A stretch of 53,669 nt of DNA from Chloroflexota bacterium (GTDB lineage Bacteria; Chloroflexota; Anaerolineae; Caldilineales; Caldilineaceae), in contig JAGWYN010000029.1 of the NCBI GenBank assembly GCA_018969295.1, forward strand, positions 1 through 53,669, in the 5' to 3' direction. The position numbers and the translations under genes are program-made. The notes beneath the pieces are model-generated. The model saw only the letters and a list, made by a program, of their open reading frames with translations, was not told the origin of the DNA and searched no databases. This document shows positions 37,398 through 46,131 of the stretch, in pieces. Position 1 is the first letter of the stretch, and each line of letters begins with the position of its first letter.

Positions 37398-37432
37398 CCA
37401 GTCTCTCATCCAGTCTCTCATCCAGTCTCTCA
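37398..37432. repeat. 12-bp tandem repeat in the secD-secF gap
   Basis: CCAGTCTCTCAT occurs at 37398, 37410 and 37422; the last copy covers the secD stop codon. It could have arisen by slippage. Confidence 0.9.
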
Positions 37433-38812
37433 GTAACCCACGATCGCCCGGGCTGTCTCAGAACGCTGTGAGCGGCTGCCTAACAGGACCCGCATGAAGG
37501 TCAGTGTTGCCAGATACGCCGTCAACATCGACAAAAGAACACCCAGCCCCAGCGTCAGCGCATAGCCCTTGACAATGCTCGCCCCAAACTGGTTGCCAAA
37601 GACATAGAGCACCGCACAGCTGATCAAGGTAGTCAGGTTGCTGTCAAAAATCGCCGGCCAGGCACGGCTGAAACCGGCTTCGACTGCCAGACGGGGGGAT
37701 CGTCCGCTGCGCAACTCTTCACGCAGACGTTCAAAAATCAAAATATTGGCGTCGACCGCCATGCCGACCGAAAGGAGAAACCCGGCAATTCCAGCCAGGG
37801 TCAACGTCACCGGCACCAGTTTGTAGATCGCCAGGTTGAGAAGGACATAGAAGATCAGCGCAACGTCGGCCAGCAGGCCTGGCAGCCGATACATCAGGAT
37901 CATAAACAACAGAACCGCCCCCATGCCGATCAGACCGGCGATCAGACTGCTGCGCACCGAATCCTGCCCCAGCGTCGCACTGATCGAACGCACGTCCATC
38001 ACCTTCAACGGCACCGGCAGCGCCCCGTACCGCATCTGAATTGCCAGTGAATTGGCTTCCTGCTCGCCAAACTGGCCGGTGATCACTCCCTGGTCGCGGA
38101 TGGCCGCCTGGACTGTCGGCGCCGAGAGCACCACACCGTCCAGGACAATCGCCATCGGCTGGCCAATATTGGCGCTGGTATAGTTGAAAAACTGCTCGCT
38201 GCCACTGCCCGTCAGCTCAAAGCCTATCTCCCACATGTTGAACTGATCCTGGCGGGCGATCGCAGTCCGCAGCACGTCGCCGGTCATGACCGTTTCAAAG
38301 ACCCTCTCGCCATAGGGGGTGGCCAGAGGGTCCGATCCTGCGGCGGCAAGGTATTCCTGCACCGCACTCACTTTGTTGGTAGTGTTGATGATCATGCCCT
38401 GCTGCAACGCCTGCCCCTGCGGGTCTACAAACTCCAGTTGGCCGGTCGAACGGATCGTCTCGATCGCCTTGTCCGGGTTGTTGACGCCGGGCAGTTCGGC
38501 GGTGATCCGGTTCTCCCCCTGGTTTTGGACGACCGCTTCAGAAACCCCCAGGCTGTTGACACGCCGTTCGACGATCAGCTTGGCGGTCTCCATAGCCCCC
38601 TGCTGCAGGTCTCGTCCTTCGGGGAGATCGGCCTCCAGCATCACCTGGGTACCCCCCTGCAGATCCAGCCCCAGCTTGAGCTCCAAAGGCGTCGGTTGGC
38701 CCGTATTCTCCGAGCGCACCAGCCACTGGGGATGGGGCACCGGCAGCACGATGTACAGGGCCAGGGCCGCCAACACAACGATCAAGGCTAAAGATATCTT
38801 GGCGTTACGCAT
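37430..38812 (-). CDS. secD: Protein translocase subunit SecD
   Basis: The 460-residue protein has an N-terminal helix (ISLALIVVLAALALYIVLPVP), the P1 entry block GLDLQGGTQVMLEAD, and the RRVNSLGVSEAVVQNQGENRI region. The C-terminal helices carry the block GIAGFLLSVGMAVDANILIFERLREELR, conserved in SecD. It is the first gene of the pair on the minus strand, divergent from glutamate dehydrogenase. The P1 region is of short type. Confidence 0.96.
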   Translation of the reverse strand: MRNAKISLALIVVLAALALYIVLPVPHPQWLVRSENTGQPTPLELKLGLDLQGGTQVMLEADLPEGRDLQQGAMETAKLIVERRVNSLGVSEAVVQNQGENRITAELPGVNNPDKAIETIRSTGQLEFVDPQGQALQQGMIINTTNKVSAVQEYLAAAGSDPLATPYGERVFETVMTGDVLRTAIARQDQFNMWEIGFELTGSGSEQFFNYTSANIGQPMAIVLDGVVLSAPTVQAAIRDQGVITGQFGEQEANSLAIQMRYGALPVPLKVMDVRSISATLGQDSVRSSLIAGLIGMGAVLLFMILMYRLPGLLADVALIFYVLLNLAIYKLVPVTLTLAGIAGFLLSVGMAVDANILIFERLREELRSGRSPRLAVEAGFSRAWPAIFDSNLTTLISCAVLYVFGNQFGASIVKGYALTLGLGVLLSMLTAYLATLTFMRVLLGSRSQRSETARAIVGY

Positions 38813-38935
38813 TCACTGACTCCACCCGGATGACAACGGCAGCGGTGACACGCCTGTTCCGAACCCTTGCGGCCCAGAAAACAGCGCCCCTGCCACACAC
38901 CCTCCGTTGCTTGCTGTTGCTTGACAACGTTTGAT

Positions 38936-38964
38936 TTGACAAAACAAAACCAAGTTATTATACG
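38936..38964 (+). promoter_or_regulatory. Promoter of the glutamate dehydrogenase gene
   Basis: TTGACA and TATACG are separated by 17 bases in the 274-bp region between secD and gdh. The start near 38971 gives a leader of about 115 nt. A second TTGACA lies 16 bases upstream of this one. No clear promoter for secD was recognised. Confidence 0.6.
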
Positions 38965-39086
38965 CATGTGTGCGAACCAGCGGCAAATTGTCAGAGAGAT
39001 GGCTTCACAAACCGCTGCGGATCTGATAAAATCAAGAGGAAGACGCATGCAGCAAGCTCCTGTCTGGGGCAAAGCTGGAGTGCGGA

Positions 39087-40460
39087 ATGGCCCCCATTGA
39101 GGGCCAGAAAGGCATTGTGACCATGTCCACTCCCCATGCAGACGTTTCTGTGCTGTCCCCCGTGGCTGGTGCCGACGACGAAGCCACCCCGTGTGACCCC
39201 AAACCAGAAATCGAACAGGCCAGCGCGTACCAGGTGGCGCTGGGCCAGCTGGATCGGGTCGCCGCCTTCATGCATCTGGATGAAGGAATCCACCGCTCTC
39301 TGCGCAGCTGCCAGCGCGAGCTGATCGTCCACTTTCCGGTACAGATGGACGACGGGCACATTCGCATCTTTACCGGTTTTCGGGTCCACCACAACATGAC
39401 CAAAGGGCCGACCAAGGGGGGGCTGCGCTACCACCCCAGCGTCACGCTGGACGAATGTCGTGCCCTGGCGATGTGGATGACCTGGAAATGTGCCTTGATG
39501 AACCTGCCCTACGGCGGCGCCAAAGGGGGGGTCATCGTCGACCCTGCCACGCTGAGCCCGCGCGAGCTTGAAAAAATGACCCGCCGCTACGCCACCGAGA
39601 TCAGCCCCTTCATCGGGCCGGAGCGCGACATCCCAGCGCCCGATGTCGGGACCAACGCCCAGGTGATGGCCTGGATCATGGACACCTACTCCATGCACCG
39701 TGGCTACTCGGTCCCGGCGATCGTCACCGGAAAACCGGTCCAGATCGGCGGCACCCATGGACGCGAACAGGCGACCGGGCTGGGCGTCACCTACGTCACC
39801 CGTGCGCTGCTCAAACAACGCTGCGGGCGCAGCCTGGACGGGGTGACCGTCGCCATCCAAGGGTTCGGCAATGTTGGCAGCTGGACTGCCCGGACGATGT
39901 ACGAACGCGGGGCGCGCGTGGTCGCCGTCAGCGACAAATCGGGGGGGGTCTACAACGCGCGAGGGCTCGACCCCCGCTATCTGCAGCAGCATCTCAAAGA
40001 ACATGGCAGCCTCAGCGACTACCCAGGGGCCGATGCGATCTCCAACCAAGAGCTGCTTGCCTTGGCGGTCGACGTCCTGGTCCCAGCAGCCTTGGAGGGC
40101 CAGCTCACACGCCAGAATGCCGCCCAGGTGCGAGCCACTGTGGTGGCGGAAGCGGCCAACGGCCCCACCACCCCCGAGGCAGACGAGATCCTGGCCGACA
40201 AAGGCGTCCTGGTCATCCCCGACATCATCTGCAACGCCGGCGGCGTCGTGGTCAGCTACTTCGAATGGGTCCAAAGCCTGCAGGCCTTTTTCTGGGACGA
40301 GGGCGAAGTCCGCCGCCAGATGGAACGGACCTTGCTCGACAATCTGGAGGTTGCGGTCGGAACGACCACGCGCCACTCTTGTGACCTGCGCACCGCCGCC
40401 TATATGATTGCGATCCGGCGCATCGAAGAGGCCCTTTTGCTGCGCGGCTTCTACCCGTAA
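39087..40460 (+). CDS. Glu/Leu/Phe/Val dehydrogenase family, glutamate dehydrogenase
   Basis: The 457-residue enzyme interconverts glutamate and 2-oxoglutarate. It has the glutamate-binding block FRVHHNMTKGPTKGGLRYHP, the catalytic Lys region CALMNLPYGGAKGG, APDVGTNAQVMAW, and the dinucleotide fold VAIQGFGNVGSWTARTM. NAGGVVVSYFEWVQ near the end is a further family block. ATG 39123 (MSTPHAD) is an alternative start 36 bases downstream. Residues 1-45 are a variable extension. Confidence 0.95.
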   Translation: MAPIEGQKGIVTMSTPHADVSVLSPVAGADDEATPCDPKPEIEQASAYQVALGQLDRVAAFMHLDEGIHRSLRSCQRELIVHFPVQMDDGHIRIFTGFRVHHNMTKGPTKGGLRYHPSVTLDECRALAMWMTWKCALMNLPYGGAKGGVIVDPATLSPRELEKMTRRYATEISPFIGPERDIPAPDVGTNAQVMAWIMDTYSMHRGYSVPAIVTGKPVQIGGTHGREQATGLGVTYVTRALLKQRCGRSLDGVTVAIQGFGNVGSWTARTMYERGARVVAVSDKSGGVYNARGLDPRYLQQHLKEHGSLSDYPGADAISNQELLALAVDVLVPAALEGQLTRQNAAQVRATVVAEAANGPTTPEADEILADKGVLVIPDIICNAGGVVVSYFEWVQSLQAFFWDEGEVRRQMERTLLDNLEVAVGTTTRHSCDLRTAAYMIAIRRIEEALLLRGFYP

Positions 40461-40482
40461 CTTCGCCTTTGGCGGCAGCAGC

Positions 40483-40491
40483 TGTTATACT
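40483..40491 (+). promoter_or_regulatory. Extended -10 immediately before the YbhN-like start codon
   Basis: TG-T-TATACT ends at 40491, eight bases before the ATG at 40500. Transcription starting six to eight bases after the -10 would begin at or next to the ATG, giving a leaderless or near-leaderless mRNA. No Shine-Dalgarno sequence could be fitted. Confidence 0.55.
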
Positions 40492-40499
40492 CCCTCTCC

Positions 40500-41501
40500 A
40501 TGAACGCTGATCTGCGCCGAAAGCTTTTCTATTCGTTGGCAGGTGCCCTGCTGCTCTACGTGGTCCTGGTGCTGTGGAGCGACCTCCAGGAGGTGCAGGG
40601 GGCGCTGCACGCCTTTCCCTGGCAGTGGCTGCCCGCAGTGATGGGGCTGGCGCTCTTCAACTACGCCGTCCGTCTGCTGCGCTGGCAGAGCTGGTTGAAG
40701 CTGGTCGGCGTGCGGATCTCCCGCTGGGACAGCAGCCGAATCTTTGGGATCGGCAGCCTGATGATGATGACACCGGGCAAGGTGGGCGAACTGCTCAAAG
40801 CCTATATGGTCAAAAACATCGACGGCACACCGATGCGGGTGACCGCGCCCATCCTTCTCTCCGAACGCATCATCGACGGCATCGCCATGTTGATCCTGGC
40901 CAGCCTCGGGCTGGTTGCCTTTCCAGAGCCGCGCGCCCAGCTGGTGGCAGCCCTGCTGCTCGCCAGCTTTGTCGCCGGAATCGTCGTGATCCAGGTTCGC
41001 CCGCTGGCACTTCGCGTCCTGGCCCTGGCCCACCACCTTCCAGGGGTCCGCAAAGTTTCCGACCAGCTGTACGCGATCTACGACAGCAGCTATGTCTTGT
41101 TCCGCCCTGGCCCGCTGCTCTGGGCGCTGGGCATCGGTCTGTTGGCCTGGGGCACATCGGGGATCGCTTTTGGGGTCGTTCTGGTCGGTTTTGGAGCGCC
41201 GTTGAGCTGGCAGACGTTTTGGATGGCCATCTTTGTCTTCAACCTGAGCACCGTGATCGGAGCGGTCGTCGCGCTGCCCGGCGGGCTGGGCGGCTTTGAA
41301 GGCAGCGCAGTCTTCTGGCTGATCCGGCTCTTTGGCCTGAGCACAGCCTCCGCCACGGCCGCTGCCCTTGTGGTTCGTTTCTGCACCCTCTGGCTCGGTG
41401 TCGGGATCGGCCTCGTCAGTTTTTTGCTTTGGAACCAGCTGCTGGCAGGCGCCGAGGCTGTCGACCGCAGTAAGCAGCTCCAGCCACTCCCCGACCGCTA
41501 A
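40500..41501 (+). CDS. YbhN/AglD-like flippase-domain membrane protein (UPF0104)
   Basis: The 333-residue protein has about eight hydrophobic helices. Conserved blocks are YAVRLLRWQSWLKLVGV, MMMTPGKVGELLKAYMV (the PGKxGE motif of the LPG-synthase/flippase TM domain), LSERIIDGIAMLI, and ALPGGLGGFEGSAVFWLIRL. Family members are thought to move lipids or lipid-linked sugars across the membrane. A promoter -10 sits directly in front of the ATG, and no ribosome site is present. It lies between gdh and penicillin acylase on the same strand without obvious functional coupling. Confidence 0.88.
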   Translation: MNADLRRKLFYSLAGALLLYVVLVLWSDLQEVQGALHAFPWQWLPAVMGLALFNYAVRLLRWQSWLKLVGVRISRWDSSRIFGIGSLMMMTPGKVGELLKAYMVKNIDGTPMRVTAPILLSERIIDGIAMLILASLGLVAFPEPRAQLVAALLLASFVAGIVVIQVRPLALRVLALAHHLPGVRKVSDQLYAIYDSSYVLFRPGPLLWALGIGLLAWGTSGIAFGVVLVGFGAPLSWQTFWMAIFVFNLSTVIGAVVALPGGLGGFEGSAVFWLIRLFGLSTASATAAALVVRFCTLWLGVGIGLVSFLLWNQLLAGAEAVDRSKQLQPLPDR

Positions 41502-41613
41502 AGCTGCTCGGTCGCCTGCCCAGAACAATTTGCACGACCACGCTCTTGCGTGTACAGTTTGTGCTGCGGCGATTGGCATGCTCCACCCTTGTGTACCAGA
41601 GGTCTCTTTCACA

Positions 41614-43995
41614 ATGCGCAAATGGTTGCTCCGTCTGTTCCTGGCGATAGTCGTTCTGGCAGGAGTCGTTCCGCTGGCAGCGTATTTTTGGCTGCGCACC
41701 AGCCTGCCCCTGGTCAGCGGTACGGTGCAGGTGGGCGGAACCGACGGGCCGATCGAGATCATACGCGATGCCGAGGGGGTGCCCCACATCTACGCCACCA
41801 CCGACCACGATGCTTTTTACGGTCTTGGGTACGTTCATGCCCAGGATCGTCTGTGGCAGATGGAGATGCAACGCCGCATCGGGGCAGGTCGCCTCAGCGA
41901 GATCCTGGGCGAAGCAACGCTCTCGATCGACAAGTTCCAACGAACCTTGGGCTACTACCGGGCAGCCCAGGCTGACCTGAACATCATCGAGGCTCGCAGC
42001 CGACAGGCGCTGGAAGCCTACGCAGCCGGCGTCAACCAGTGGCTGAGCGAGGGACACACCCTGCCCCCCGAGTTCGTTTTGCTGGGGGTCAAACCGACTC
42101 CCTGGCAGCCTGTAGACTCGCTGGTCTGGCAGAAGATGATGTCGTGGGACTTGGGGGGCAACTACGATGTGGAATTGCTCTATCAACAGCTGGCCCAGGC
42201 CGTGGGACCCGAAAGAACTGCCCAGCTGTTGCCCGACTATCCCGCCGAAGGGGTCAGCGTGCTGGCAGGGCTGGATTTCGACAGCCAGGCAGCTGCATCG
42301 CTCCTCTCGATCGACCGTCTGCTAGAAACTGGCTTTGGCCACGGGGGGCGGGAAGCGGGCAGCAACAACTGGGTGGTTGCGGGCAGCCGGACGGCAACAG
42401 GGCTGCCGCTGCTGGCCGACGACCCCCATCTGGGTACCTCGATCCCGTCGATCTGGTACCTGGCTGAGCTGCAGGGAGAGACGCTGCACGTGGTCGGCGC
42501 AACCTTCCCAGGGCTGCCCGCAGTGGTCATCGGACACAACGAACGGGTGGCCTGGGGAGTCACCAACATGGGGCCTGATGTCCAGGATCTCTACGTCGAA
42601 CGGCTCAACCCTGCCAACCCCAATCAGTACGCAGTCGACGGCAGCTGGCAGACTATCCAGGTCGTCGAAGAGGTGATTGAGGTCGACGGCAAGGAACAGC
42701 CGCTGCGCTGGGCGGCTCGCTCGACCCGCCATGGCCCGCTGATCTCAGATGTGAGCGATACAGGGGTGCCGCTGGCCCTGCAGTGGACTGCGCTGCAGCC
42801 CGGTGACACAACGATCGATGCGTTCATCTCGGGCAACTATGCGAACAACTGGACGGAGTTCGTCACAGCTCTGGAAAAATTTGTGACGCCGAGCCAAAAT
42901 TTTGTTTACGCCGACGTCGACGGCAACATCGGCTACTACGCGCCAGGCCGCATCCCGATCCGGGCGGAAGGCCACGACGGGCGGGCTCCCGTCCCCGGTT
43001 GGAGCAGCGCATACGAATGGCAGGGCTTTATCCCCTTTGCAGAGTTGCCCCAGCTCTACAACCCGCCGGAAGGCTACATTGCCACTGCCAACAACCGTGT
43101 TGTCGACGACAGCTATCCTTATCTGCTGGGAACCGACTGGGCCCCCCCCTATCGGGCAGAACGGATCGTGGAGCTGCTCGAGCAGCCTGCCCGCAAGGGA
43201 GACAAACTGACCCTCGCCGATATGCTGGCGATGCAGGCAGACCAGACCAGCACGCAGGTGCGGATGCTGCTGCCCTTTTTGTTGGAGACGCCTCCCCAGA
43301 ACGAACGGCAGGCAGCGGCGATCGAGCTGCTGCACACCTTTGACGGCGAGATGCGCCGAGACAGTGCAGCCGCAGCCCTCTACCAGGCCTGGATGGTCCA
43401 CCTGGAGCGGGCCCTGTTCGAAGACGACCTGCGGGCCAGCCTGTTCGAGGAGATGTCGACGCGCGCCAATCCAATTTTTTTGACCAATATCCTCAACGAC
43501 CCGGCACTGGGGGCAGTCTGGTGCGACCAGGTGCTGACCGCACCCGTAGAGAGCTGCACTGACACTGCGCAGCACGCGCTGGACGCAGCGCTGGACGATC
43601 TGAGCGCACGAATGGGAGAAACCATGTCCGATTGGCGTTGGGATCGGATTCACCTGACCCAGTACCCACACAACCCTTTCAGCGAGGTTGACCTGCTCAA
43701 GGGAATTTTCCACCGCAGCATCGCCAACGGCGGCGACCGCTATACCGTCAACGTGGCGCCGGTACAGCTGGCCGAACCCTACCTGCAAAACAACTCACCA
43801 GGGTACCGGCAGGTCGTCGACCTGGCTGACTTCAACAACAGCCGTTTCATGATCACGACCGGACAGTCTGGCAATGTGCTCAGCGAACATTACGACAACC
43901 TGATCCGCCGCCATCGCGATGTCGAGTACCTGCCGATGAGCTTTGGCCGCGCCCAGGTGAGCGGAACGCGGCTGCTGCTCCAACCCGCCCCCTAG
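41614..43995 (+). CDS. Penicillin acylase family (Ntn-hydrolase) protein
   Basis: The 793-residue precursor starts with a membrane segment (LLRLFLAIVVLAGVVPLAAYFWL), so it is exported or anchored. The alpha-chain region has GVPHIYATTDHDAFYGLGYVHAQDRLWQMEMQRR, and self-cleavage would expose Ser250 in GSNNWVV, the N-terminal nucleophile of the beta chain. LADDPHLG and the WGVTNMGPDVQDLY block follow, typical of the family. Substrates of relatives include beta-lactam side chains and N-acyl homoserine lactones, so quorum quenching or amide scavenging are both possible. ATG 41614 was chosen because the longer frame gives a non-family extension. Confidence 0.93.
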   Translation: MRKWLLRLFLAIVVLAGVVPLAAYFWLRTSLPLVSGTVQVGGTDGPIEIIRDAEGVPHIYATTDHDAFYGLGYVHAQDRLWQMEMQRRIGAGRLSEILGEATLSIDKFQRTLGYYRAAQADLNIIEARSRQALEAYAAGVNQWLSEGHTLPPEFVLLGVKPTPWQPVDSLVWQKMMSWDLGGNYDVELLYQQLAQAVGPERTAQLLPDYPAEGVSVLAGLDFDSQAAASLLSIDRLLETGFGHGGREAGSNNWVVAGSRTATGLPLLADDPHLGTSIPSIWYLAELQGETLHVVGATFPGLPAVVIGHNERVAWGVTNMGPDVQDLYVERLNPANPNQYAVDGSWQTIQVVEEVIEVDGKEQPLRWAARSTRHGPLISDVSDTGVPLALQWTALQPGDTTIDAFISGNYANNWTEFVTALEKFVTPSQNFVYADVDGNIGYYAPGRIPIRAEGHDGRAPVPGWSSAYEWQGFIPFAELPQLYNPPEGYIATANNRVVDDSYPYLLGTDWAPPYRAERIVELLEQPARKGDKLTLADMLAMQADQTSTQVRMLLPFLLETPPQNERQAAAIELLHTFDGEMRRDSAAAALYQAWMVHLERALFEDDLRASLFEEMSTRANPIFLTNILNDPALGAVWCDQVLTAPVESCTDTAQHALDAALDDLSARMGETMSDWRWDRIHLTQYPHNPFSEVDLLKGIFHRSIANGGDRYTVNVAPVQLAEPYLQNNSPGYRQVVDLADFNNSRFMITTGQSGNVLSEHYDNLIRRHRDVEYLPMSFGRAQVSGTRLLLQPAP

Positions 43996-44111
43996 CCAGA
44001 CAGCCCATGCAGTTCAGGGTGCTGGCTCTGCCAGGATAGGATTAACAATGCAACGTTGACCCTTGCATAAACGATGCCCAGACTCCCTTCGGAGCGCTGC
44101 CGCTTGGCAGG

Positions 44112-45236
44112 TCACTGGTAGGTGCTGCGCCCGCTCAGGGTTCTGGCCAGCTGCTCTTCGTCGAGCACGATCCCCAGCCCGGGGGCATGGCTGCAGGTCA
44201 GCCAGCCGGCCCGATCGACTTCGACCGGTTCCACCAACATGAAGTCGCGCCGGGCCACTGTCCAAAAAGGCGGATCCCACGGGAATTCCAAAAAAGGCGC
44301 CCCGACCGTCCCGGCCGTCAGGTGCAGGTTGGCCAGCAACCCGATCCCGTTGCCCCAGGTATGTGGCGTGAAGAGTGAGCCCGCCTCAGCCACCGCAAAA
44401 GCCAGCTGACGCAGCTGCACCATGCCGCCGGTCCAGACCACATCGGGCTGGTAGACATCCAGACAGCCCCGCTCCAACAAGGTATAAAATTCGTAGATCT
44501 CTCGCGTGCCTTCCCCACCCGCAATCTTCACCGCCGTTGCCCCACGCAGCTTCGCCATCCCCGCATAATCGGCCCGATGCAGCGGCTCTTCCATCCAGTA
44601 GACCCCATGCCGTGCCAGTTCCTGCGCGACTTCCAACGCCTGCGCATAGCTCCAGGGCTTCTGCGTGTCCCAAGGCATCCGCCACCCCTGGTTGCAGTCC
44701 ACCAGCAACCGGGCCCGGCCAGCCAGGGCACCGCTGACCGCAGCGACTACGGCCAGGTCGTCTTCCAACAGAGGGCGTCCAAACCGGATCTTGACTGCCG
44801 GAAAACCCGCTTCGACAGCCTGCAAGGCCAGCGCTACAGTCTCGGCCGGCGTACGGTGGGTCCCCAAAGACGCGTAGGCTTGCAGCCGGTCTGCCCGCCC
44901 GCCAACTTTCTGCCAGACCGGCCGCCCCTCGATCTGGCCCACCAGGTCCCACAGCGCGATCTCCAGCGGCCAGCAGCGGCCCGCATGAAAACTGATGTTG
45001 TCCAGCACGGCTGCATGGCGTTCGAGCAGACGAGGATCCTGCCCGATAAACAAAGAGGCGTAGTCGGCAAAACCGACCATCGCATCCCCCGAACCGACCC
45101 CTGTCCGCCCTTCGTTGTCGCGCACACGCACGATCGTCGCCGGAAAACGCCGCCGGGGCTGCGTATCCCAGGAAGCGGGAAAAGGCGGATCCAGCGGCAG
45201 CTGATGGTGTGTAATCTGGATATCCACTATCTGCAT
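44112..45236 (-). CDS. Enolase-superfamily (mandelate racemase/muconate lactonising-like) enzyme
   Basis: The 374-residue enzyme has the N-terminal capping domain and the barrel. Metal ligands are Asp in LLVDCNQGW, Glu in YWMEEPL and Glu in GGEGTRE. Catalytic-side residues are Lys in AVKIRFG and His in TPHTWGNGIG, the pattern of the mandelate-racemase branch. Acid-sugar dehydration or racemisation of a carboxylate is expected, but the specificity loop is not diagnostic. ATG 45236 is supported by AGAAGG and is preferred to 45272, which overlaps the exporter stop. It is the third gene of the minus-strand kinase-exporter-enolase run. Confidence 0.88.
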   Translation of the reverse strand: MQIVDIQITHHQLPLDPPFPASWDTQPRRRFPATIVRVRDNEGRTGVGSGDAMVGFADYASLFIGQDPRLLERHAAVLDNISFHAGRCWPLEIALWDLVGQIEGRPVWQKVGGRADRLQAYASLGTHRTPAETVALALQAVEAGFPAVKIRFGRPLLEDDLAVVAAVSGALAGRARLLVDCNQGWRMPWDTQKPWSYAQALEVAQELARHGVYWMEEPLHRADYAGMAKLRGATAVKIAGGEGTREIYEFYTLLERGCLDVYQPDVVWTGGMVQLRQLAFAVAEAGSLFTPHTWGNGIGLLANLHLTAGTVGAPFLEFPWDPPFWTVARRDFMLVEPVEVDRAGWLTCSHAPGLGIVLDEEQLARTLSGRSTYQ

Positions 45237-45268
45237 ACAATTTTTCCTTCTGTCACCGTTCCCCCCAT

Positions 45269-46036
45269 TCACGCCACCAACAGCCGAATTCCCGCGATCA
45301 GGGTCATGCCAAGGGCCAACAGCTCGAAAAGCTGCTGGTCAATCCACCGAATCAAAACCCGCCCGGTCAACGCCCCCGCCACCGCCACCGGGATCAACAA
45401 CAAGCTGATCGGCGCCGAATCTGCGTTGATCAGCCCCAGCCCGTACGAGAAGGGCACTTTGAACAGGTTGATCACAAAAAAATACCACGCAGTCGTTCCC
45501 ATGAAGACATATTTGGGCAGCCGCATGGAGAGCAGATAGATAACCATGATCGGGCCGGCAGCGTTGGCCACCATCGTCGTAAAGCCAGCGCTGACCCCCG
45601 TCACCGCTGCCAACAGCGGATGGGGCCTCTCCCCGGCCTCCAACGACAACAACACCTGGCCACGCGCCCGGCGCCAGAGCTGGATCGCCACGATCGTCAC
45701 CAGAACTGCGCCGATCAGCCGCTGTGTGGTCAGAGCGTCGATCCGCCCCATCACCAGAAAGCCAGCCACAATCCCCGCTGCCGCCCAAGGAAACAGACGC
45801 ACCAGCTGTGGCCAGTTTGCCTGCCGGCGATAGCTGATCACCGCCACAATGTCTGCAGCAATCAAGATCAACAGCGCAATCCCGGTCGATTCCCGGGCCG
45901 GCAACGCGCTGGCAAAGAGCGCCACCGAAAAAATCCCCAGCCCAGCAATCCCTGTCTTGGAGATCCCCACCAGATAGGCGCCCAGCGCTGCCAAAGCCCA
46001 CTGCCACGGCGTCAGTGCAGAAAAAATATCTCCCAA
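45269..46036 (-). CDS. TauE/SafE-family (DUF81) membrane transporter
   Basis: The 255-residue protein has about seven or eight helices in two related halves. Blocks are AYLVGISKTGIAGLGIFSVAL in the first half and TGVSAGFTTMVANAAGPIMVIYLLSM in the second, both typical of the family. Members export or import small sulfonates, sulfite and other organic anions. Start is TTG at 46036. It lies between the FGGY kinase and the enolase-like enzyme, so it could move the acid handled by these enzymes. Confidence 0.9.
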   Translation of the reverse strand: MGDIFSALTPWQWALAALGAYLVGISKTGIAGLGIFSVALFASALPARESTGIALLILIAADIVAVISYRRQANWPQLVRLFPWAAAGIVAGFLVMGRIDALTTQRLIGAVLVTIVAIQLWRRARGQVLLSLEAGERPHPLLAAVTGVSAGFTTMVANAAGPIMVIYLLSMRLPKYVFMGTTAWYFFVINLFKVPFSYGLGLINADSAPISLLLIPVAVAGALTGRVLIRWIDQQLFELLALGMTLIAGIRLLVA

Positions 46037-46057
46037 AGCTGACTCGTTTCCCAGATC

Positions 46058-46102
46058 GTCTGAAGTGTTGTCTGAAGTGTTGTCTGAAGTGTTGTCTGAA
46101 GT
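46058..46102. repeat. 12-bp tandem repeat upstream of the exporter gene
   Basis: GTCTGAAGTGTT occurs at 46058, 46070 and 46082 with a final 9-bp partial copy. It starts about 20 bases before the exporter start and fills most of the gap to the kinase gene, so copy-number change would alter the distance to the start. Confidence 0.95.
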
Positions 46103-46131
46103 AAACCGGCTGTCTCACAAATTCAGCGCTG

